Positions 50,457 through 59,443 of a stretch of 64,000 nt of DNA are shown here, in pieces. The stretch spans positions 124,001 through 188,000 of the forward strand of contig SVFQ01000002.1 in assembly GCA_015056765.1 (NCBI GenBank). The letters run 5' to 3'. The notes under the pieces are model-generated. The model was not told where the DNA came from. It saw only the letters and a list, made by a program, of their open reading frames with translations, and did not search any database. Position numbers and translations under genes: made by a program. The stretch is from Lachnospiraceae bacterium. GTDB lineage: Bacteria; Bacillota; Clostridia; Lachnospirales; Lachnospiraceae. Every line of letters begins with the position of its first letter. The first letter of the stretch is position 1.

Positions 50457-51026
50457 TTAAATGCTAACAACTTCTTTTGCTTCTTGTTCTGCTTCTTCCC
50501 TGAACTCAGCAGCCTGGGCCGGATTGATTTCCGGAAGCTCATCTAGACTCTTCACGCCGAAGCTACGGAGAAACTGCTCCGTGGTACCAAACAGCATGGG
50601 TCTACCGGGAGCATCTTTTCGACCAAGCTCCTGTACCAAACCGTATTCTACCAGTTTGCTTACAGCAAAGTCACAACTAACGCCACGGATATTTTCAATC
50701 TCCAGTTTGGTAACCGGCTGCTTATACGCAATGATAGACAGTGTTTCAAGCTGTGTATCCGTAATCACATTTTTACGAGGAGTAGATGCAATCTTAATCA
50801 AAGACTCATAGAACTCATTTTTCGTACAAAGCTGTACCGCATCTTCTAATTCAATCAATTCAATGCCACGGTCTTCCGCTTTATACTTTTCCTTCATTTC
50901 TTCCAGGTAAGACTTTGTGGTTTTTACGTCTTCTTCGATGACACCTGCAAGTCTATTTACTTCCACAGATTCTCCCATAGTAAAAAGGATTGCCTCTATG
51001 GTAGCCATGGCCTTTTGTTTTTCCAT
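50457..51026 (-). CDS. scpB: Segregation and condensation protein B
   Basis: Winged-helix partner of the SMC-ScpAB condensin complex that compacts and segregates the chromosome. The 189-residue protein has two winged-helix units; landmarks are IEAILFTMGESVEVNRLA near the N-terminus and TLSIIAYKQPVTKLEIENIRGV near residue 100, followed by GRKDAPGRPMLFGTT. The C-terminal tail is acidic. It starts 10 bp after scpA, the usual order. Confidence 0.97.
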   Translation of the reverse strand: MEKQKAMATIEAILFTMGESVEVNRLAGVIEEDVKTTKSYLEEMKEKYKAEDRGIELIELEDAVQLCTKNEFYESLIKIASTPRKNVITDTQLETLSIIAYKQPVTKLEIENIRGVSCDFAVSKLVEYGLVQELGRKDAPGRPMLFGTTEQFLRSFGVKSLDELPEINPAQAAEFREEAEQEAKEVVSI

Positions 51027-51036
51027 GATAGTGCTC

Positions 51037-51813
51037 CTATTCTATCGCTACAGTTTCGGTCAAATCAGCTTCCGGATTCACTGTAATGAAAATGTCACCA
51101 AAGAGATTTTCCTGCTCTATAAGGATTTTGCCCATTTTCATCATTTCCAACACCAACATGAACGTCACAATGACCTCCATCTTGCTGTTTTGTTTTTCCA
51201 GAAGTTCCTTAAAACTGCATTTTTTATGGCTACGTAAGAATTCGTTGACGTGGTGTTGTTTCATATCCATATCCACATCTTCTTTTTCAATACGTCCAAA
51301 AGTGCTTCGAACCGGGTCGATTTTATCCACCTGCTTCTTCAGCACAAACTGAAATACCTCATTGAGTTTCGCCAAGGTATTCTCACCAATCAGTTCTTCA
51401 TAATCAATAGGAGGTCGATAGTTCTTCACTTCCTCCGGTAAATGCTCTGACCTGTAAAAGGATTTCGCAGCATGCTCTTCCATATCCCTGAGAGAAAAAG
51501 ACATATACTTGTACATCTTGTACTCCAAGAGCTTTTGAACCAGTTCCGCTCTAGGGTCTTCTTCCTCCCCTTCCTCTGTCTCTTCTTTTGGCAGAAGCAT
51601 TCGGGATTTAATATCCAATAAAGTAGCAGCCATAACCAGGAACTCGCTCATCACATTCATATCATCCGTATCCATGTGATTGACGTATTCCATATATTGG
51701 TCCGTAATGATTGCTATCGGAATGTCATATATATCAATTTTGTTTTTATCAATCAGGTGTAAAAGCAGGTCTAACGGGCCTTCAAACACCTCTAGTTTAA
51801 CCGGTATCGCCAT
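51037..51813 (-). CDS. scpA: Segregation and condensation protein A
   Basis: Kleisin that bridges SMC heads. The start is set at ATG 51813 (MAIPVKLEVFEGPLDLLLHLI) because TGGAG is six bases upstream; the track's GTG start overlaps that site. The protein has 258 residues. The N-terminal SMC-binding helices include EFLVMAATLLDIKSRMLLP, and the C-terminal winged helix includes EVIVTFMLVLEMMKMGKI. It precedes scpB by 10 bp and follows the metallophosphoesterase gene by 29 bp. Confidence 0.97.
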   Translation of the reverse strand: MAIPVKLEVFEGPLDLLLHLIDKNKIDIYDIPIAIITDQYMEYVNHMDTDDMNVMSEFLVMAATLLDIKSRMLLPKEETEEGEEEDPRAELVQKLLEYKMYKYMSFSLRDMEEHAAKSFYRSEHLPEEVKNYRPPIDYEELIGENTLAKLNEVFQFVLKKQVDKIDPVRSTFGRIEKEDVDMDMKQHHVNEFLRSHKKCSFKELLEKQNSKMEVIVTFMLVLEMMKMGKILIEQENLFGDIFITVNPEADLTETVAIE

Positions 51814-51842
51814 ATCAATCTCCACACATAAACAGTACTATT

Positions 51843-52754
51843 TTAAAGAGATTTTTCATTTTTTGCAAGGCTGTGAAGCTGTAGCACCACAAGCTCGCCG
51901 GGATTAAAAATACGGATTGGAATAGTATGACTTCCTAACCCCCTACTAATAATCATCTGCTTACCTTCCTCCTGGAACACGCCGCCGTCATAATGTGGGA
52001 AGATGCGGAAAGAAGGTGAAATCACGCCACCAATAAAAGGAAGTCTCATCACCCCGCCGTGCACATGTCCGGCCAGGGTCAAATCCGGGTTCCATTTTCG
52101 GAAACTCGGGAAAAATTCAGGATTATGGGCAAGCAAAATATTGAAGGTATCTTCCTTTGCTTTACCAAGTGCCATCGGCATCTCTTCCTCCGGCAGAACT
52201 CTGGGGATAAATTTCTTATAATACTCCCAAGGCATAGTATAGCCATAGATACTAAGGCCGTATTCCTCTAAGGTCTCATGCTGATTATTTAGAAAAGTAA
52301 TAGGATAGTCTTTTACTGCTTCTAAATACTTTGTCCATAAGTCTCCATATCTATCGATACGTCTGCCGGCTCTGTCCTCGTGATTACCATAGGCATAGTA
52401 AATAGGATACTTTCCTTGCAATGCCGAAAGCAACTCGATAGCATGGCCGGAAGTATCTTTCTTCTTTTTCTTCTTGTTGTTCTTTGCTTTCGCTGTCAAA
52501 AGGTCCCCGCCTATTAAAATCAAATCAGGGCTTTCCTTCTGAATTGCCTCAACAAGTTTCTTATTCTCCGGACCGTAGCACTTATTGTGTAAATCTGATA
52601 AAAAGACAATCTTACAGTCTTTTTTCAGTTTCGGTGCTTCTATGTCATAGGTCACTGTCACAAAACGATTGCTATCAAAAACAGCAGCCCATAGGCATAT
52701 CAAAAGAAAAAGAAATAGGAATATTAAAATCAGATCAATCATCCAGTTCATCAT
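51843..52754 (-). CDS. Membrane-anchored calcineurin-like metallophosphoesterase
   Basis: A 303-residue phosphoesterase of the YkuE/YaeI-like group. Residues 5-28 form a membrane anchor (LILIFLFLFLLICLWAAVF). The dimetal motifs are in order: VFLSDLHN (near 53), ILIGGDLL (near 83), YGNHED (near 120), LAHNPE and AGHVHGGVMRLPF (near 230). A run NNKKKKKKD near residue 93 lies in a surface loop. Substrate is unknown; family members can act on lipid or nucleotide phosphates. Starts at 52754 or the next ATG 52751 are both possible, since AAGGG lies very close. It is upstream of scpA. Confidence 0.92.
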   Translation of the reverse strand: MMNWMIDLILIFLFLFLLICLWAAVFDSNRFVTVTYDIEAPKLKKDCKIVFLSDLHNKCYGPENKKLVEAIQKESPDLILIGGDLLTAKAKNNKKKKKKDTSGHAIELLSALQGKYPIYYAYGNHEDRAGRRIDRYGDLWTKYLEAVKDYPITFLNNQHETLEEYGLSIYGYTMPWEYYKKFIPRVLPEEEMPMALGKAKEDTFNILLAHNPEFFPSFRKWNPDLTLAGHVHGGVMRLPFIGGVISPSFRIFPHYDGGVFQEEGKQMIISRGLGSHTIPIRIFNPGELVVLQLHSLAKNEKSL

Positions 52755-52769
52755 TTCCCTTAGAAAACT

Positions 52770-52798
52770 AAATCCCCGGAATGCACTTCCGGGGATTT
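52770..52798 (-). terminator. Rho-independent terminator of rpsU
   Basis: Minus-strand AAATCCCCGGAA-gtgca-TTCCGGGGATTT followed by AGTTTTCT, a few bases past the rpsU stop. Confidence 0.85.
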
Positions 52799-52803
52799 AT
52801 AGA

Positions 52804-52980
52804 TTAATTGTATTTACGCTTTCTTGCTGCTTCAGACTTTTTCTTACGTCTTACGCTTGGTTTCTCATAGTGCTCTCTCTTACGGATCTCCTGCTGGATA
52901 CCTGCCTTAGCGCAACTTCTTTTGAAACGACGTAAAGCGCTGTCTAAAGACTCATTCTCTTTTACGATTACGTTAGACAT
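52804..52980 (-). CDS. rpsU: 30S ribosomal protein S21
   Basis: Not in the ORF track because it is only 58 codons. Translating the minus strand from ATG 52980 gives [20 protein letters not shown], then a basic helical region ending [11 protein letters not shown], a complete S21. It has the strong site GGGAGG, a promoter, a hairpin in its leader and a terminator, so it is an independent, highly expressed unit. S21 helps the 30S subunit pair with mRNA. Confidence 0.97.
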   Translation of the reverse strand: MSNVIVKENESLDSALRRFKRSCAKAGIQQEIRKREHYEKPSVRRKKKSEAARKRKYN

Positions 52981-52997
52981 TACTCACCTGACCTCCC

Positions 52998-53026
52998 TTC
53001 AGTCCCTTCAAGTATACTTGACTGAA
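52998..53026 (-). promoter_or_regulatory. Stem-loop in the rpsU leader
   Basis: Minus-strand TTCAGTC...GACTGAA enclosing the palindrome AAGTATACTT, immediately upstream of the GGGAGG ribosome binding site. It could modulate translation of S21. Confidence 0.4.
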
Positions 53027-53054
53027 TAGGGTTATTCTTTAACATACAAGTAGT

Positions 53055-53082
53055 ATTATACCATAGAAATACTATCCGTCAA
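53055..53082 (-). promoter_or_regulatory. rpsU promoter
   Basis: Minus-strand TTGACG, 16-bp spacer, TATAAT, in the gap after alaS. Confidence 0.75.
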
Positions 53083-53134
53083 TATAAATTTGAGATTTTT
53101 CCCAACTTTTTGATTTTCCAGACGAAGAAGGCAA

Positions 53135-55789
53135 TTATGCGAGCTGTCCTTCCAGTACTTTCACAGCTTCAGCTAAAGCTGCCTCGATACCGTTTGGATT
53201 CTTACCGCCGGCCTGCGCCATGTTTGGACGACCACCGCCGCCACCACCAACAAGGGCTGCAATGCCTTTGATCAAGTTACCTGCATGGGCACCTTTGGCC
53301 ATAGCACCGTCTGTAGCCATGGTTACCAGGTTTACCTTGCCATCTGCTGCAGAAGCAAGTACGATAACACCTTCTCCCAGTTTTTCTTTCATCTGATCGC
53401 CTAAATCACGAAGGCCATTCATATCCACACCGTCTAAGGAAAGTGCTAAGAGCTTCACATCTTTCACAGTCTGCACTTTATCCATGACATCGCCCAGCTG
53501 ATCTTTGGCAGCTTTGCTCTTTAAGGATTCGTTCTCACTTCTAAGAGCTTTCATTTCCTCCAGCAATTTGTTCAGATGTTCTGTTACATCTGCCGGATTA
53601 GTCTTAAGAAGTTTGGCAGCATCTGCCAGTTTTGCTTCTACATCTTCATAATATGCTTTAGCATTATCACCTGTCAGGGCTTCAATACGTCTTACACCTG
53701 CAGCTACGCCGCTTTCGGAAACGATTTTGAAAAGTCCAATCTGGCTGGTGTTGCTTGCGTGAGTACCACCGCAAAGTTCGATGGAGAAGTCACCCATCTT
53801 TACAACACGTACTGTGTCACCGTATTTCTCACCAAAGAGTGCTATAGCGCCGGTTTTCTTTGCATCTTCCATGGACATCTCTTCTGTGGTAATAGGTAAG
53901 GAAGCTAAAATCTGCTCATTTACCAGTTTCTCTACTTTCTGAATTTCTTCAGAAGTCATAGCCTGATGATGAGAGAAGTCAAATCTTGTCTTATCTGTAT
54001 CCTGATAGGAACCAGCCTGCTCTACATGGTCACCTAAAACCACCTGTAATGCTTTCTGCAGTAAGTGTGTTGCAGAATGGTTACGGCAAGTTTTGGCTCT
54101 GCCGTTTTCATCTACCTTTAAAGTAACGGTCTTTCCGCAAGTAAAGCTTCCGGACACTACTGTACCCACATGGGCTGTTCTGCCACCTGCTACATGAATG
54201 GTTTCGGTAACCTTGAATTCTGCGTTGTCCGCTAAAATCACACCGGTATCTCCTACCTGACCACCCATAGTACCATAGAAAGGTGTCACATCTGTAAGGA
54301 TTGTACCGTTTTGACCTTCTGTTAAGGTATCTACCAAGGAATCCTCTCCTGCCATAGCAAGGATTCTTCCATCAGCCTGTAACTGTGTATAGCCTACAAA
54401 GTTAGTCTGTACGTCCTGACCCAAGTTATCAAAAAGGCCGGCACCGGTAGATAGCGTTGCAGAGAAGCTCTGATTGTCTCTAGCTTTCTGTTTCTGCTCT
54501 TCCATTGCTTCAGCAAAGCCTTTTTCATCTACGGTAAGTCCCTCTTCTCCGGCCAGTTCTACGGTAAGTTCGATTGGGAATCCATAGGTGTCATATAAGA
54601 AGAAAGCTTCTTTTCCACTAAGTTCTTTTACGCCTGCTTCAGTAGCTTTATCCAGAATCTTACGGAATTCTTTCATACCGTTTTCCAGAGTGCTTTCGAA
54701 TCTTGCGATTTCACGCTGCAGCTCTGTTAAAACGAACTCACGATTCTTTACAAGGAGTGGATAGCTTTCTGCATATACTTCATCAATATAAATGGTAGCC
54801 AGTTTGATAATCTGGTCTTTATTCAGTCCTAATGCTCTAGCATGTCTTACTGCGCGACGAATCAAACGTCGAAGTACGTAACCAGCTCCTGCGTTGCTTG
54901 GAAGAAGTTTTGCTTCATCACCAATCAGCATCACAGAAGTACGAATGTGATCTGCTAAGATACGCATAGACTTAGTAGTTTTCTCATCCTGACCGTATTT
55001 GGTATTGCTCTCTTTTTCAATAAATGCAATAGCCGGTGTAAACAGGTCTGTCTGATATACGTCCTTTGTACCGTTTAAGAATGCCAGAATACGCTCTAAG
55101 CCCCAACCGGTATCTACGTTTTTCTGTGCAAGAGGAGTTAAAGTGCCATCCTGATGTTTCTCGTACTGCATAAATACATCGTTACCAAGTTCGGTGTACT
55201 TACCGCAGTCACATCCAGGGCCGCAATTAGGACCGCAATCCGGTTTATCCGCGATGTAGAACATCTCGCTATCCGGACCGCATGGACCGTATTCTAATCC
55301 CCACCAGTTATCCTCTGCAGGAAGATAATAAATGTTCTCTTTTTTGAATCCGGAGGCAATACGGAATTTCGCTCCTTCTTCATCTCTTGGCGCGTTTTCG
55401 TCACCGGCAAATACAGTAGCTGCCAGGTGATCTGCATCAAAGCCAAACACTTCTGTTAAAAGTTCAAAGCTCCATTTGCAACGCTCTTCTTTGAAGTAGT
55501 CTCCAAGAGACCAGCTACCCATCATTTCAAAGAAGGTAACGTGGCTCTTATCTCCAACGGAATCGATATCATTGGTACGTACGCATCCCTGCACATTACA
55601 AAGTCTGGTACCAAGTGGATGCTTTTTACCAAGCAGATATGGCATAAGTGGCTGCATACCTGCAACATTAAACATAACACCTGTAGAACCATCAGATACA
55701 AGGGAAACAGCCCCTACATCCACATGGCCACGATCAATATAAAACTGCTTCCATGTCTTACGCAGTTCATTAGCGGTAAATTGTCTCAT
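53135..55789 (-). CDS. alaS: Alanyl-tRNA synthetase
   Basis: Class II synthetase charging tRNA-Ala, 884 residues. It has the catalytic domain (1-240, FFEMMGSWSLGDYFKEE), tRNA recognition domain, the HD-like editing domain with HSATHLLQKAL near 565 and CGGTHASNT near 665, a coiled coil (720-770) and the C-Ala domain with GGGGGGRPNMAQAGG. A cysteine-rich PDCGPNCGPGCDCGKY insert near residue 190 may bind metal. ATG 55789 follows AAAGGAG. It lies 23 bp after glyQS. No terminator was found before the rpsU promoter. Confidence 0.98.
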   Translation of the reverse strand: MRQFTANELRKTWKQFYIDRGHVDVGAVSLVSDGSTGVMFNVAGMQPLMPYLLGKKHPLGTRLCNVQGCVRTNDIDSVGDKSHVTFFEMMGSWSLGDYFKEERCKWSFELLTEVFGFDADHLAATVFAGDENAPRDEEGAKFRIASGFKKENIYYLPAEDNWWGLEYGPCGPDSEMFYIADKPDCGPNCGPGCDCGKYTELGNDVFMQYEKHQDGTLTPLAQKNVDTGWGLERILAFLNGTKDVYQTDLFTPAIAFIEKESNTKYGQDEKTTKSMRILADHIRTSVMLIGDEAKLLPSNAGAGYVLRRLIRRAVRHARALGLNKDQIIKLATIYIDEVYAESYPLLVKNREFVLTELQREIARFESTLENGMKEFRKILDKATEAGVKELSGKEAFFLYDTYGFPIELTVELAGEEGLTVDEKGFAEAMEEQKQKARDNQSFSATLSTGAGLFDNLGQDVQTNFVGYTQLQADGRILAMAGEDSLVDTLTEGQNGTILTDVTPFYGTMGGQVGDTGVILADNAEFKVTETIHVAGGRTAHVGTVVSGSFTCGKTVTLKVDENGRAKTCRNHSATHLLQKALQVVLGDHVEQAGSYQDTDKTRFDFSHHQAMTSEEIQKVEKLVNEQILASLPITTEEMSMEDAKKTGAIALFGEKYGDTVRVVKMGDFSIELCGGTHASNTSQIGLFKIVSESGVAAGVRRIEALTGDNAKAYYEDVEAKLADAAKLLKTNPADVTEHLNKLLEEMKALRSENESLKSKAAKDQLGDVMDKVQTVKDVKLLALSLDGVDMNGLRDLGDQMKEKLGEGVIVLASAADGKVNLVTMATDGAMAKGAHAGNLIKGIAALVGGGGGGRPNMAQAGGKNPNGIEAALAEAVKVLEGQLA

Positions 55790-55812
55790 GTCTGTTACTC
55801 CTTTAAACAGTC

Positions 55813-57204
55813 TTAGAATGTGAATTTATCTGCGAAGAATGCATCCAATTCATCAATTGCCACACGTACCTGCTCCATAGAATCACGGAAACGTACGGTT
55901 ACTTTGTGGTCTTCTTCGGAATCGAAGTCATATGTGATGCAGAAAGGAGTACCAATCTCATCCTGTCTACGATATCTCTTACCGATATTGCCTCTATCGT
56001 CGAATTCACAATTGTATTTTTTAGAAAGCTCTACGAATACTTTTTCAGCGCCTTCATTTAATTTCTTAGAAAGTGGTAACACACCTATCTTGACTGGTGC
56101 AATTGCCGGATGGAAGTGCATTACAGTACGGACATCGCCGCCCTCTAGTTCTTCTTCATCATATGCTGCGCAAAGGAATGCCAGAACCACACGATCTGCA
56201 CCAAGAGAAGGCTCGATAACGTATGGTAAGTATTTCTCGTTGGTCTCATCGTCGAAGTAGGTTAAATCCTGGCCAGAAGTCTCCTGATGTCTGCCAAGGT
56301 CATAATCTGTACGATCAGCGATACCCCAAAGTTCACCCCAACCGATGGATGGGAATAAATACTCGATATCTGTTGTACCCTTAGAGTAGAAAGCAAGCTC
56401 AGCAGGATCATGATCACGCAGACGCATCTCGTCTTCTTTGATACCAAGGCTGATGAGCCAATCTCTGCAGAAGCCTCTCCAGTACTGGAACCACTCTAAA
56501 TCAGTACCCGGTTTGCAGAAGAATTCCAATTCCATCTGTTCAAATTCACGAGTACGGAAAGTGAAGTTACCAGGTGTAATCTCATTGCGGAAAGATTTAC
56601 CTATCTGACCGATACCAAAAGGTACTTTCTTTCTGGAAGTACGCTGTACATTTTTGAAGTTTACAAAGATACCCTGTGCTGTTTCCGGACGAAGATATAC
56701 TGCATTCTTCGCATCTTCTGTAACACCCTGGAAAGTCTTAAACATCAGATTGAACTGACGGATATCTGTGAAATTATGTTTTCCGCAAGTTGGGCATGGT
56801 ACGTTGTGATCTTCGATAAATGCTTTCATCTCTTCCTGAGAGAATGCATCGATTGGTTTGTCTAATGCAATGCCGTTTTCTTCTGCAAATTTCTCGATAA
56901 TTTGGTCTGCGCGGAATCTTTCGTGGCATTCTTTACAATCCATCAAAGGATCGGAGAATCCAGCCAAGTGACCGGATGCTACCCATGTCTGAGGATTCAT
57001 CAGGATTGCACAATCCACGCCTACGTTGTATGGGCTTTCCTGGATGAACTTCTGCCACCAAGCGCGTTTTACATTATTTTTCAATTCTACACCCAGGTTA
57101 CCGTAATCCCAGGTATTGGCAAGTCCGCCATAGATATCAGAACCAGGATAAATAAAACCTCTGGACTGACATAGTGCTTTGATTTTCTCAAGTGTTTTTT
57201 CCAT
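55813..57204 (-). CDS. glyQS: Glycyl-tRNA synthetase, single-chain dimeric type
   Basis: Class II synthetase of the alpha2 (eukaryote-like) type, 463 residues. Family landmarks are [21 protein letters not shown] (start of the core), [14 protein letters not shown] near 170, [25 protein letters not shown] (motif 2) and [14 protein letters not shown] (motif 3) near 335, followed by the anticodon-binding domain with [12 protein letters not shown]-like [14 protein letters not shown]. It is between the lipoprotein gene and alaS with gaps of 16 and 23 bp. ATG 57204 is preceded by AAGGAGGAG. No T-box precedes it directly. Confidence 0.98.
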   Translation of the reverse strand: MEKTLEKIKALCQSRGFIYPGSDIYGGLANTWDYGNLGVELKNNVKRAWWQKFIQESPYNVGVDCAILMNPQTWVASGHLAGFSDPLMDCKECHERFRADQIIEKFAEENGIALDKPIDAFSQEEMKAFIEDHNVPCPTCGKHNFTDIRQFNLMFKTFQGVTEDAKNAVYLRPETAQGIFVNFKNVQRTSRKKVPFGIGQIGKSFRNEITPGNFTFRTREFEQMELEFFCKPGTDLEWFQYWRGFCRDWLISLGIKEDEMRLRDHDPAELAFYSKGTTDIEYLFPSIGWGELWGIADRTDYDLGRHQETSGQDLTYFDDETNEKYLPYVIEPSLGADRVVLAFLCAAYDEEELEGGDVRTVMHFHPAIAPVKIGVLPLSKKLNEGAEKVFVELSKKYNCEFDDRGNIGKRYRRQDEIGTPFCITYDFDSEEDHKVTVRFRDSMEQVRVAIDELDAFFADKFTF

Positions 57205-57220
57205 CTTTCTCCTCCTTGGG

Positions 57221-57850
57221 CTATTTGGTCACAATCATGATCAATGTGCCGGCTTCTTTTTCTATATATGCATTCTTTCCATCCACTTTAATGCCTTCTG
57301 TTGCATATGCAATCTTATGAGGAAGACTGATGGTAATGGGTAAAGAATTATTCAGGGCATTATCAAAGATAAATACATGACTGTCACCCCTGGTTTTCAA
57401 TGTATCAGTATTGATAAAGGATTTGGTCTGATCCCCATCTTCATATAATGTAACGTTTCCAACAAGGCCATCCTGAAAAGCCTGTTCCACGGTTCCATAA
57501 AAACAAGTAGCTAAGTCACTGCTGTCCACTTTACCATTTTCAAATGCGGAAAAACTCTCCACGGAAGGATATGTCATCAGCAAATGCACATTTGCTTCCT
57601 GCTGTTCTATTTTCTTTAAAGAAATGGCTTCTTTTCCTTCTCCGGCAAAACCGGCAATTTCAGATAAAACCATACTCTTTAGCTCGTCTAAACTTCCATC
57701 TTCTGCTGAAAATGGCTCTATGATATTCTGTGTCACCCCACCTTTTGAAGATATGGACAAGGTGGTGTTATTTACTTTTGCTTCTCCGCAGCCTGCCATA
57801 AGTATACCCAGGCAAATCAAAAGACTGACTGCTATTTTTCTGTACATCAT
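57221..57850 (-). CDS. Lipoprotein of unknown function
   Basis: A 209-residue protein from ATG 57850 ([22 protein letters not shown], preceded by one more Met) behind GGGAGGAG. The lipobox LMAGCG gives signal peptidase II cleavage at Cys20-21. The remainder is a soluble extracytoplasmic domain with alternating helical and beta segments and no recognised family. It is conserved in position between recO and glyQS here, with gaps of 44 and 16 bp, but its partners are housekeeping cytoplasmic genes, so context gives little help. Confidence 0.82.
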   Translation of the reverse strand: MMYRKIAVSLLICLGILMAGCGEAKVNNTTLSISSKGGVTQNIIEPFSAEDGSLDELKSMVLSEIAGFAGEGKEAISLKKIEQQEANVHLLMTYPSVESFSAFENGKVDSSDLATCFYGTVEQAFQDGLVGNVTLYEDGDQTKSFINTDTLKTRGDSHVFIFDNALNNSLPITISLPHKIAYATEGIKVDGKNAYIEKEAGTLIMIVTK

Positions 57851-57894
57851 GTCTCCTCCCACATAAACCTACTGCGAAATCACAGCAATTCACA

Positions 57895-58545
57895 TTATAG
57901 CAAGGATTCTAAAAACTGCAAACTCTTAAATGTATGATGCAGGATTTCTTGTAAGTCTTTTTGGGCAACCTCTTGTAATTCCTCCAAAGCCTCTTTGGAT
58001 AGGTCAAAGGAATACAAAGCCTTCGGTTCTGTGGTCACAATGCGTTCCACAGCCAATGCTGTAGCCGGACAAACTTCCATATGACTGGGAATCCCCGGAA
58101 ACTCACCATTTACAACCAATGCTTTGCACTCATAAATAGCTCGAATCAGTGGATAGGATATTCTCTTTTTCACAAGAGCTCGTAACGTGAAAAACAAAAG
58201 ATTCATCATCTCCATCTCATCGTTATTTTCCCTGGTATAATAATCCGCAATTTCCAAAAAGTAAGTGCCATAGGCCATGGCTTCCATATCATCTCTAAGT
58301 TCTTCAAAAAAATATTGCACGTCTGCGCCGGTAACGGTATATGCGTTCCGACCCGGATACAGAGCAAATTCTCCCGTACAAAACGGGTTCGATACCGCCA
58401 TCAGCTTATTATTCATCCTACGAGCATTTCTGGAAAAAGCACTGATTTTTCCTTTTTCTTTTGTCAAAATCGTGAGTACTTTGTCGTACTCTCCCACAGG
58501 CATAGCCTTTAGTACCACCCCATGGACTTTCAACTGGTCCTGCAT
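57895..58545 (-). CDS. recO: DNA repair protein RecO
   Basis: Recombination mediator that loads RecA with RecR. The 216-residue protein has an N-terminal OB-fold (HGVVLKAMPVGEYDKVLTILTKEKGKISAFSRNARR, 1-80) and a helical C-terminal domain. It is shorter than typical RecO (about 240-255), and the zinc-binding four-cysteine cluster usual in the C-terminal domain is absent; only ECKALV and VCPATA cysteines remain. Its ATG is directly adjacent to the era stop codon (TAAATG), so translation is coupled. The era-recO order is standard in Firmicutes. Confidence 0.94.
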   Translation of the reverse strand: MQDQLKVHGVVLKAMPVGEYDKVLTILTKEKGKISAFSRNARRMNNKLMAVSNPFCTGEFALYPGRNAYTVTGADVQYFFEELRDDMEAMAYGTYFLEIADYYTRENNDEMEMMNLLFFTLRALVKKRISYPLIRAIYECKALVVNGEFPGIPSHMEVCPATALAVERIVTTEPKALYSFDLSKEALEELQEVAQKDLQEILHHTFKSLQFLESLL

Positions 58546-59442
58546 TTATACGTCCTTCATGTTGTAACCGAAGTTCTTCATCCAAAGTTCTTCATCACGC
58601 CAGTCCTTTTTCACCTTTACCCAAAGTTGAAGATTGACTCTGCACTCCAAGAGCTCCTCGATATCTCTTCTGGCCATGGTACCGATTTTCTTCAGCATCG
58701 CACCCTGTTTTCCAATGATGATTCCCTTGTGAGAGTCACGCTCACAAACAATGGTCGCTTGCACATCGCAGATATCTTTGCGATACTTCATGGACTCTGT
58801 CACAACAGCAATACCATGTGGAATCTCATCACTAAGGCAAGTCAAAGCTTTTTCACGAATCAGTTCTGCCACAATCTGTCTTTCAGGCTGATTGGTAATG
58901 GTGTCTTCATCATAAAAGGCTTCCCCCTGTGGCAAATACGAATGAATCACTTCGATTAAATGATCGGTATTCTCACCGGCCTTCGCAGACAATGGAACGA
59001 TTTCTGCAAAATTATAACAATCTTTATAAGTATTGATACAAGCGACTACTTGTTCCTGTTTTACCGTATCAATCTTATTAATCACTAAGATAACAGGTGT
59101 TTTTATTTTGCCCAGTTGTTTTAGTATCTCCTGTTCCGCAGCGCCAATATAGTCGGAAGGCTCTACCAGGTAAAGCACTACATCGACTTCCTGTAAAGTA
59201 TTTACCGCGACCTTTACCATATAATCCCCAAGTTTATTTTTTGCCTTGGTAATTCCAGGAGTATCCAAAAAGACAATCTGTCTTTCTTCGTCGGTATATA
59301 CGGTCTGGATTTTATTTCTGGTGGTCTGTGGTTTGCTGGAAGTAATGGCAATCTTCATTCCAATCAATCGGTTCATCAACGTGGACTTTCCCACATTTGG
59401 TCTGCCTACCAGCGCACAGAATCCTGCTTTGTATTCTGACAT
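58546..59442 (-). CDS. era: GTPase Era
   Basis: Ras-like GTPase with KH domain that aids 16S rRNA maturation and 30S assembly. ATG 59442 (MSEYKAGFCALVGRPNVGKST) gives 298 residues, the family size; the track start at 59493 is inside the upstream gene. G1 is GRPNVGKST, G3 DTPGITK, G4 INKID, then a KH domain with KGIIIGKQGAMLKKIG near 235. The upstream stop is one base away (TAATATG), so it is translationally coupled, which fits its weak ribosome binding site. Confidence 0.98.
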   Translation of the reverse strand: MSEYKAGFCALVGRPNVGKSTLMNRLIGMKIAITSSKPQTTRNKIQTVYTDEERQIVFLDTPGITKAKNKLGDYMVKVAVNTLQEVDVVLYLVEPSDYIGAAEQEILKQLGKIKTPVILVINKIDTVKQEQVVACINTYKDCYNFAEIVPLSAKAGENTDHLIEVIHSYLPQGEAFYDEDTITNQPERQIVAELIREKALTCLSDEIPHGIAVVTESMKYRKDICDVQATIVCERDSHKGIIIGKQGAMLKKIGTMARRDIEELLECRVNLQLWVKVKKDWRDEELWMKNFGYNMKDV

Positions 59443-59443
59443 A

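Noticed and set aside
52440-52500. Possible frameshift or phase-variable tract in the metallophosphoesterase (lysine run)
   Set aside because: The run is a mix of AAG and AAA codons, the frame continues through all metal motifs, and it falls in a plausible surface loop.
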